From: Ktedonobacterales bacterium
GTDB lineage: Bacteria > Chloroflexota > Ktedonobacteria > Ktedonobacterales > JADMIN01
Assembly (NCBI GenBank): GCA_025936795.1
Contig: JAICSR010000006.1
Coordinates: 1-32,164 of the forward strand
Direction: 5' to 3'
DNA length: 32,164 bases
Under the pieces are notes generated by a model that had not been told where the DNA came from, ran no database searches, and saw nothing but the letters and a program-made list of their open reading frames with translations. This document shows, one piece after another, positions 22,808 through 28,786 of the stretch. Position 1 is the stretch's first letter. The number at the start of each line of letters is the position of its first letter. The position numbers were made by a program, and so were the translations under genes.

Positions 22808-23656
22808 ATGCGATTGAGCTTTTCGACGGGAACGTTCTATCATCGGTCCCTGGACTATAGCTTGCGGCTGGCGCGTGATCTCGGCTTCGATGGCGTGGAG
22901 CTTGCCATCGGGCCAGAGGCGCTCTACCTCGGCGTGGCGCCGCTGCGGCGCGCGATTGAGCAGGTGGGGCTGCCCGTGCTGAGCGTCCACCCGCCATTTC
23001 TGCGGCTGCCGGGGTGGCCGCGCTGGCCCTCGCAGCGCCTGCCGCGCCTGATGACGCTGGCGCGTGAGTTGGGCGCTGAGCTTGGCATCACACACACGAT
23101 GAACTTCTACGACCCCGACTCCGCGCGCAACGCCCATTTCAGCCAGGCGATCCACATGGGGCTGGCGGCTGGTGGCGGCCAGGTGGCGCTGACCATCGAG
23201 AACAGCCAGTACAACCGACGCAGGCGCATGGCCTACCTCGATCATCTGCGTCGCCTGGTCAACTACGCCCAGACGCGCGGCTGCGGCATCACCTTCGACA
23301 CCTGCCACGCGGGCGCTTGCCACGAAGACCTCCTGCGCGACTACGACCTCGTGCGGCCACTGCTGCGCAACGTCCATCTCAACGATCTCGTCTGGCGCAA
23401 CGGCCAGCCGCGCACACACACCATTCCTGGCGAGGGCGCGCTACCGCTGCGGGAACTGCTGGCGCAGATGGCGCGCGACGAGTATGCCGGGCTGGTGACA
23501 GTGGAACTGCACCCGCGCGAGGTAGGGCTGCTCAGTCGCACGCGCGCCGAGCAGGCGCTGGGCCGCTCGCTCGCCTTCATGCGCGCCGCCATCGCCGAGG
23601 CGGCCCCGACGGCTTCCACTCCGAGCAGCGAGCAGCAGACCATCGAGCAGGTGTGA
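22808..23656 (+). CDS. Sugar phosphate isomerase/epimerase-like TIM-barrel protein
   Basis: 282 residues of the AP-endonuclease-2-like TIM-barrel family (COG1082), cytoplasmic, likely metal dependent. The barrel is visible in order: MRLSFSTGTF (strand 1), DGVELAIG, LSVHPPFLRLPG, LGITHTMNFYDPDS, VALTIENSQYNRRR (Glu metal-ligand position), ITFDTCHAGACH (Asp and His), NVHLNDLVWRNGQPRTHTIP (His/Asp) and LVTVELHPRE (Glu). These acidic and His residues are the expected divalent-metal ligands. The substrate is not determinable; the family covers xylose isomerases, inosose dehydratases and endonuclease IV. ATG 22808 has only a weak ribosome site. It converges with fdhD across family C repeat 23698. 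Confidence 0.85.
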   Translation: MRLSFSTGTFYHRSLDYSLRLARDLGFDGVELAIGPEALYLGVAPLRRAIEQVGLPVLSVHPPFLRLPGWPRWPSQRLPRLMTLARELGAELGITHTMNFYDPDSARNAHFSQAIHMGLAAGGGQVALTIENSQYNRRRRMAYLDHLRRLVNYAQTRGCGITFDTCHAGACHEDLLRDYDLVRPLLRNVHLNDLVWRNGQPRTHTIPGEGALPLRELLAQMARDEYAGLVTVELHPREVGLLSRTRAEQALGRSLAFMRAAIAEAAPTASTPSSEQQTIEQV

Positions 23657-23697
23657 AGGCCGCTGGTGGCCTGGGTCGTTGGCGTTGCGCCGCGCGA

Positions 23698-23734
23698 CCT
23701 CACCCCCGGCCCCTCTCCCGCGAGGAGAGGGGAG
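23698..23734. repeat. Family C hairpin repeat between convergent genes
   Basis: CCTCACCCCCGG then CCCCTCTCC (23711-23719) paired with GGAGAGGGG (23724-23732). It lies between the TIM-barrel gene and fdhD, which converge, and may end both transcripts. Confidence 0.75.
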
Positions 23735-23739
23735 CAGGA

Positions 23740-24678
23740 TTACCGGATGCGCTCCGGCCAGGTGTAGACGTTACAGCTCTCGCCGCGCAGGAAGCCGACC
23801 AGCGTGATGCCGCCGGAGCGCGCCAGGTCAATCGCCAGGCTGGAGGGCGCCGAGACAGCGGCGATGATGGGGATGCGCGCCACCAGCGCCTTGAGCGTGA
23901 TCTCATACGAGAGCCGCCCGCTCACCAGCAGCGTGCGGGCGTGCAGCGGCGTCTCTCTGGCCAGCAGCGCGTGTCCCACCAGCTTATCCACCGCGTTGTG
24001 GCGCCCGATGTCCTCACGCGCCGCGATCAGCCGACCTGCGCCGTCGAAGAGCGCTGCGCCATGCAACCCGCCCGTCGCGCCGAAGACCCGCTGCTCGGCG
24101 AGGAGCTGATCGGGCAGGCAATAGAGCGTGGCGGGCGCGACGCTGAAGCCATCGAGCGCGACGGGCGGTAGCAGCGCGCATGCCGCCTCAACGGTGTTCT
24201 TGCCGCAGACGCCACAACTGGAGTTGACGGCGAACTGGCGCGAATAGCCCGCCGCGCGCATACGCTGGCCGAGGTCTACCCCGGCGGCGCAGCGCGCCTG
24301 GATGATGTTTGGCGAGGGTAGGCCGTCGTCGTCCAGGCCAGGCTGCAAGGCGACGATCTCATCGGCCCGCATAATCAACCCCTCGCTCAGCAGAAAACCC
24401 ATCGCCAACTCATCGTCGTGGCCGGGCGTCCGCATGATGACGGCGACCGTCTCAGGAGCGTGCGCCGCGCCGTCTGCGCCATCTGGCTCGCCAGAAAGCG
24501 CGCGAATCTCCAGCGGCTCCTCGGCGACGAGTTCATCGCTCGTCTCATCGCTCGTCGCGCCGCGCCAGCGAATGACACCGCTCGTCACCTGGGCCAGCGG
24601 ATTGGCGACGGAGCGCACGGCGCCGCTCAGCGCGCCGTTCGGCGTGTCGTGCGGCGCATGACTCGTCGCATTGCTCAT
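23740..24678 (-). CDS. fdhD: FdhD, sulfurtransferase for formate dehydrogenase maturation
   Basis: 312 residues. FdhD carries sulfur from the cysteine desulfurase to the molybdenum/tungsten bis-MGD cofactor of formate dehydrogenases. The key motif SSCGVCGK holds the paired Cys C155 and C158. Other family blocks are present: EEPLEIR near 53-59, TPGHDDELAMGFLLSEGL, GATGGLHGAALFD, AREDIGRHNAVDKLVG, SGRLSYEITLKAL and the C-terminal LVGFLRGESCNVYTWPERI. The N-terminal about 40 residues are Ala/Ser-rich and longer than usual. Its ATG overlaps the TGA of the TetR gene upstream (24675-24678), so the two are likely translationally coupled. No formate dehydrogenase is in the window. Confidence 0.95.
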   Translation of the reverse strand: MSNATSHAPHDTPNGALSGAVRSVANPLAQVTSGVIRWRGATSDETSDELVAEEPLEIRALSGEPDGADGAAHAPETVAVIMRTPGHDDELAMGFLLSEGLIMRADEIVALQPGLDDDGLPSPNIIQARCAAGVDLGQRMRAAGYSRQFAVNSSCGVCGKNTVEAACALLPPVALDGFSVAPATLYCLPDQLLAEQRVFGATGGLHGAALFDGAGRLIAAREDIGRHNAVDKLVGHALLARETPLHARTLLVSGRLSYEITLKALVARIPIIAAVSAPSSLAIDLARSGGITLVGFLRGESCNVYTWPERIR

Positions 24679-25484
24679 GAGTCGCCTCCCTCCGCATTGC
24701 CATCGCAGATCGCTATCGCTGCCGAGACGCGCATGGCGTTGGCGCCGCAGGCCGCGCAGGTCGGCGGGAAGATGGCGCGCTCGATCAACACGGTCACGCT
24801 GTCAATCATCCGCTCAATCGGCAGATCATCATCGCGACGCGAGCCGAGGCTATCGAGCAGCGAGAAGAGGGCGAGCGCCGTTCCCTCAATGTCGAGGTCA
24901 GGCCAGACCCCACCGCTCTCGCGCGCGGCGCGCAGTCGCTCCTCGATCAGATTGAGCGCATAGCGGCGCACGGTGGCCTGGTAGGGCGCTAACTCCGGCT
25001 CCAGCGACATCAGTTGCTGCCAGACAACGCGCAATCCCGGTCGCTGGTCGCCCGCCAGCACGCTGGTGATGGCATCGTGAATTGTGGCGTGGTGGTCGCC
25101 GTGGGCCAGGTCCATCTGGGCGAGACGCACATGGGTGAAGATGTCGGAGAGTCGCAGCAGCGTCAACGCCAGCAAGATTTGCCGCTTGTTGCGGAAGTAG
25201 TTGTAGAACGTGCCGACACTGACCCCGGCGGCCAGCGCAATGTCATCGGCGGTGGTCGCGGCATAGCCCCGCGCGACAAAGAGCGCCTCAGCCGATTTCA
25301 GCAACTCGGCGCGCTTCTCGCGGCTGCGCGCCTGGCGTGGCGCACGCGGCAGCTCCTCCAGCGCAGGATACAGCGCTGCCTGGAGCGCACTCAGGTCGAG
25401 CGCGTCGGCCTGGGCGGGTGCGTCATCTTGCTCCACCGTCGCATCGGCGCCATCGCTGCGTCGCCGTGAGGATGACATGGCCAT
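24675..25484 (-). CDS. TetR-family transcriptional regulator, coupled to fdhD
   Basis: 269 residues from ATG 25484, with GGAG ten bases upstream; the frame reaches a GTG at 25535. The TetR helix-turn-helix is clear: RAELLKSAEALFVARGYAAT, then TADDIALAAGVSVGTFYNYF around 78-97. The N-terminus has about 50 extra polar residues before the DNA-binding domain. The C-terminal ligand domain carries a small cysteine pair CAAC near the end. Its stop overlaps the fdhD start. Because it is the first gene of the pair it may repress its own operon, but no operator dyad is obvious in the 150 bases upstream. The ligand is unknown. Confidence 0.88.
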   Translation of the reverse strand: MAMSSSRRRSDGADATVEQDDAPAQADALDLSALQAALYPALEELPRAPRQARSREKRAELLKSAEALFVARGYAATTADDIALAAGVSVGTFYNYFRNKRQILLALTLLRLSDIFTHVRLAQMDLAHGDHHATIHDAITSVLAGDQRPGLRVVWQQLMSLEPELAPYQATVRRYALNLIEERLRAARESGGVWPDLDIEGTALALFSLLDSLGSRRDDDLPIERMIDSVTVLIERAIFPPTCAACGANAMRVSAAIAICDGNAEGGDS

Positions 25485-25620
25485 CGAGCGATTCTCCACG
25501 ATTGACTGAGCGAGATCTGCTGAGCGGTTCGTCACGGCGTCGGCGCGTGACCCCGGCTCCTGGACTCCATAGTATGACGCAAACCCGCAATCCGCCAGCC
25601 AGAGGGAACGCGAAAGCTGG

Positions 25621-25650
25621 CTAGCAGGTTGAAACCGCGCCTGGAGGACG
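25621..25650. repeat. Family A repeat, half copy
   Basis: The block GCAGGTTGAAACCGCGCCTG (25624-25643) matches the left arm of the family A elements, with no matching right arm nearby. It appears to be a truncated copy, lying 40 bases after the stop of the CheY-like gene (which reads the other way). Confidence 0.5.
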
Positions 25651-25689
25651 GTAAACCGCCTGATATGGTTCGTCGCTTCACGATGCTCG

Positions 25690-26085
25690 CTAGCCGACGG
25701 GCATGGTCAGGCGGCGCTCGACAAACTGGGTGACATGCAGCAGGGCGTCGCGCTCGAATGGCTTGGGCAACATCTGCGCGCCAAGTTGACGCAGCAGGTC
25801 AGAGAAGGCGGGCGGAAAGTGCGCCGCCATGCTGGAGATGGCGACGTAGGCGAAACGCGGCGCGGTCAGCCCTTCCTCGGCGGCGCGGCGTAGCGTCTCG
25901 AAGCCATCGAGTCGGGGCATCTGGTAGTCCAGCAGCACAATCATTGGCGCGGGGCCTGCGCGCAGCGCGTCCAGCGCCTCCAGGCCGTCGGCGGCTTCGC
26001 GGGTCTCGTACCCCGCCTCGGTGAGCCACCCGCGCAGAGTCATCCGAACGGTAGCGCTGTCATCGACGATGAGGACGGGTATCAT
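25690..26085 (-). CDS. Stand-alone CheY-like response regulator receiver
   Basis: 131 residues comprising one receiver domain and no output domain. Acidic pocket D8/D9 (LIVDDSATVR), phosphoacceptor D53 (LLDYQMP), the Ser pair at 84-85 (AISSMA) and K108 (LPKPF) are all present. It probably acts by protein contact, as in chemotaxis or phosphorelays. No histidine kinase is nearby. The ribosome site before ATG 26085 is weak (GAGCAGG). Confidence 0.92.
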   Translation of the reverse strand: MIPVLIVDDSATVRMTLRGWLTEAGYETREAADGLEALDALRAGPAPMIVLLDYQMPRLDGFETLRRAAEEGLTAPRFAYVAISSMAAHFPPAFSDLLRQLGAQMLPKPFERDALLHVTQFVERRLTMPVG

Positions 26086-26213
26086 GCCTGCTCACTTTCT
26101 CATGGCGCGCATTCGGCTGCGCTACGCTGCCGCTATGATACCTGAGGATGGGCAAGCAGGCGATAGGTATGGGACTCTCCGGCCAGTGAGACGTGTGCGG
26201 GGGTGAGGGGCGC

Positions 26214-26338
26214 GGCATTGAAAGGCCGGCGCACGGTGTGCGGGGCATACAGGCCCTTTGGCGTGCCGCCACAGGCGCCATGCGCCCTTCCTCGGCCTTC
26301 AGGTCGGCGTCGGCGTGCGTCGGCCTTTCAAGGCTGCG
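26214..26338. repeat. Family B hairpin-ladder repeat, copy 1
   Basis: Four short palindromes in a fixed ladder: GGCATTGAAAGGCCGG (26214), GGGCATACAGGCCC (26243), CGGCCTTCAGGTCGG (26293) and CGGCCTTTCAAGGCTGCG (26321). Start-to-start steps are 29, 50 and 28 bases. The outer two are inverted copies of each other. It fills the gap between the CheY-like gene and the hydrolase stop. Confidence 0.72.
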
Positions 26339-26377
26339 AGCGCTAGCGTTGGGAGGAAGCTTGCTCACCAGCGTTGC

Positions 26378-27064
26378 TCAGGCGGGAAACCAGGCGCTCA
26401 GGCCGGCGTCGAGCGCGGTGGCCAGCTCGTTCTGCTGCTGGGTAAAGAAGTGGTCGGCGCCGGGGACGATGGTGAGGCGCTTCGGCTCTGGCAGGCGGAC
26501 GAACCACTGCTCCAGCGCGGCGCGCGGGCCGTACTGGTCGAGCGCGCCTTGCACGATCAGCTTGGGCTTGACGCAGCCCGCCAGATCATCGGCATGCAGC
26601 AGCGAGACGGGCGCGCCTGCGGCGATCAGATGGGTGACGCGCGGGTCAGCGCAGCCGACTGGCAGTCCCACCCATGCGCCAAACGAGAAGCCCGCCAGCA
26701 GCAGCGGCGCGCCAGGATACCGCGCCGCCAGCGCATCGAGCGCGGCGCGCACATCCTCGGCCTCGCCGCGCCCCTCATCATACGCGCCAGTGCTGCGCCC
26801 GACGCCGCGAAAATTGAAACGCAGCGCCGGGATGTGATGCTCCACCAGCGCCGCGGCCAGCCGAAAGACCACTTTATTGTGCATCGTGCCACCAAACTGC
26901 GGGTGTGGATGGCAGACGACGGCGGCCATTGTCGGCAGCGCAGCCCCGTTGGCGTCGGCATCGCCCGCATCCCCAGCGCTGGCGGCCACGCCGTCGGGCA
27001 GCCGCAGCAGCCCTTCGAGGATGCCGTGCGACGCGGGGATGTCGGTCTGGATCAGTTGAGCCAT
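26378..27064 (-). CDS. Alpha/beta hydrolase (COG2945-like)
   Basis: 228 residues from ATG 27064, with GGGGGAG (inside the tyrS end) ten bases upstream. The catalytic triad is visible: nucleophile S127 in GFSFGAW, D176 in QGALDQYGP and H205 in PGADHFF. The early HPHPQFGGTMHNKVV and FRGVGRSTGAYDEG blocks are typical of the COG2945 group of cytoplasmic hydrolases of unknown substrate. A Gly/Asp/Ala-rich insert lies at 25-43. The gene begins 7 bases after tyrS, so both are probably on one transcript. Confidence 0.87.
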   Translation of the reverse strand: MAQLIQTDIPASHGILEGLLRLPDGVAASAGDAGDADANGAALPTMAAVVCHPHPQFGGTMHNKVVFRLAAALVEHHIPALRFNFRGVGRSTGAYDEGRGEAEDVRAALDALAARYPGAPLLLAGFSFGAWVGLPVGCADPRVTHLIAAGAPVSLLHADDLAGCVKPKLIVQGALDQYGPRAALEQWFVRLPEPKRLTIVPGADHFFTQQQNELATALDAGLSAWFPA

Positions 27065-27071
27065 GCGCAAG

Positions 27072-28370
27072 CTACTCCCCCACCAGCAGCAGGTGATAGC
27101 GATTCTTGCCCACCCGCAGCAGCAGCGCCCGCCCAAACAGCGCCTGCTCGCGCGTGATGGGACGCTCTGGGTCGCTCCAGCGCTCGTCATTGACGTAGAG
27201 GCCGCCCTGCTGGATCAGCCGCCGCGCGGCGCCTTTCGAGGGCTGCGCGCCCGTCAGCACCAGCGCATCGAGCGGCGAGAGGCCCGCCGCCAGCGCCGAG
27301 GCCGCGAAGATGGTGGTGGGGACGGCCTGCGCGAGATAGGGCAGATTCGCCTCCGCCAGACTCGCCACGCCGCCGCCAAAGAGCGCATCCGAGGCGGCGG
27401 CGACGCCATCGGCCACCGCCTGCCCATGCACGAGCCGCGTGATCTCCCATGCCAGCGTGCGCTGCGCCACACGGCTGGCGGGCTGCTCGGCCTGCGCGGC
27501 CTCCAGCGCGGCGATCTCAGCCAGCGAGAGGAAGGTGAAGACCTTGAGGTAGTGGCCCACATCGCGGTCGTCGGTATTGATCCAGTACTGATACATCTCG
27601 TAGGGCGTGGTCATCGCTGGATCGAGGAAGAGCGCGCCGCTCTCGGTCTTGCCCAGCTTGGCGCCGCTGGCCGAGGTGACGAGCGGAGCCGTGAGCGCGT
27701 GGGCATGCGCCTCGCGCGTCTTGCGAATCAGCTCGACGCCAGCCGTGAGGTTGCCCCACTGGTCGTTGCCGCCGACCTGCACAGTGCAGCCCATCACGTC
27801 AAAGAGATGCAGGAAGTCCGCCGCCTGGAGGATCATGTAGCTGAACTCGGCGTAGGAGATACCATGCTCGCGGCTCTCGATGCGGGTCTTGACCGATTCC
27901 TTGGCCATCATGTGGTTGATGGTGAAGTGCTTGCCGATGTCGCGCAAGTACTCGATCAGCGTCATCTTGCCGAGCCAGTCAACATTGTTGACCATGACAG
28001 CGGCGTTCTCGCCCTCGAAGTCGAGGTAGCCGGAGAGCTGCTGGCGCACCCGCTCGGCGTTGTCGCGCACCTGCTCCAGCGTCAGCATCTGCCGCTCATC
28101 GGACTTGAAGCTGGGGTCGCCGATCATGCCGGTGCCACCGCCGACCAGCAGGATGGGCTGATGCCCCGCGCGCTGGAAGTGCGCCAGCAGGATGATCGGC
28201 ACGACATTGCCGATTTGCAGGCTGGGGCGGGTCGGGTCGAAGCCACAATAGACCGTCAGCCGCTCCCGGTTGGCCAGTTCTTCGAGGCCGCTCTCGGTGA
28301 TCTGGCTGATGAGACCACGCTCGCGCAGCGTGGCGATCACATTGGTCGTTGGCTTGGCTTCACCTGCCAT
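27072..28370 (-). CDS. tyrS: Tyrosyl-tRNA synthetase
   Basis: 432-residue class Ic synthetase. The catalytic core shows CGFDPTRPS, the HIGH-position block LQIGN (51-55), VGGGTGMIGDPSFKS, ISYAEFSYMILQAADFLHL, GCTVQVGGNDQWGN and the KMSKS-position KLGKT (238-242), as in bacterial TyrRS. The C-terminal S4-like RNA-binding domain (SKGAARRLIQQGGLYVNDER) completes the protein. The HIGH motif is degenerate: Q replaces the first His and N the second. N at the second site is common in related bacteria; Q at the first is less usual. No T-box sequence is visible upstream, unlike aspS. A family B repeat lies before it. Confidence 0.95.
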   Translation of the reverse strand: MAGEAKPTTNVIATLRERGLISQITESGLEELANRERLTVYCGFDPTRPSLQIGNVVPIILLAHFQRAGHQPILLVGGGTGMIGDPSFKSDERQMLTLEQVRDNAERVRQQLSGYLDFEGENAAVMVNNVDWLGKMTLIEYLRDIGKHFTINHMMAKESVKTRIESREHGISYAEFSYMILQAADFLHLFDVMGCTVQVGGNDQWGNLTAGVELIRKTREAHAHALTAPLVTSASGAKLGKTESGALFLDPAMTTPYEMYQYWINTDDRDVGHYLKVFTFLSLAEIAALEAAQAEQPASRVAQRTLAWEITRLVHGQAVADGVAAASDALFGGGVASLAEANLPYLAQAVPTTIFAASALAAGLSPLDALVLTGAQPSKGAARRLIQQGGLYVNDERWSDPERPITREQALFGRALLLRVGKNRYHLLLVGE

Positions 28371-28487
28371 ATCCGCTTCACACCCTCACGCTCTGCCGCT
28401 GCGGCTGACCACGCTTCCACTAAGCGCGGTCGCAGCCACCTCCATTGTACGACGCCGAGAGAGCGCGGCGCCGTGCGCCAAGCTCTC

Positions 28488-28666
28488 GGCCTTGAAAGGC
28501 CGGAGCACGCGGACGCAGCATAAATGCTGGATACGCTCTCGGCCATAAATGGCCGGAGCTCGTGGGCGCGGCCTGAAGGCCTGGACGCGGCGCACGCCGC
28601 CAGCAGCGCCGAACAGTATGGGCATTTATGCCCCGTCGCGCTGTGCGCCGGCATTTCAAGGCCGCG
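28488..28666. repeat. Family B hairpin-ladder repeat, copy 2 (extended)
   Basis: Six palindromes: GGCCTTGAAAGGCCGG (28488), AGCATAAATGCT (28517), GGCCATAAATGGCCGG (28541), GGCCTGAAGGCC (28570), GGGCATTTATGCCC (28620) and CGGCATTTCAAGGCCG (28649). Start-to-start steps are 29, 24, 29, 50 and 29 bases. The last four repeat the layout of copy 1. It lies in the 415-base gap between the divergent tyrS and glycosyltransferase genes; the rest of the gap shows no gene. Confidence 0.75.
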
Positions 28667-28786
28667 CCTGTCCCTCCACCCCCTTCCATCGCTATGCTAC
28701 ACTGGCCATGCGCTCCAGGGCAGGCGTGGCTGGCAGGGCGGCGCGGCGATTGGGGCGTGTGAGCGCGCAGCGAGCGAGGTGGCAGG

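Noticed and set aside
28488-28666. CRISPR array
   Set aside because: The regular pitch recalls a CRISPR array, but the units are not copies of one repeat, each is a separate palindrome, and no cas gene is near.
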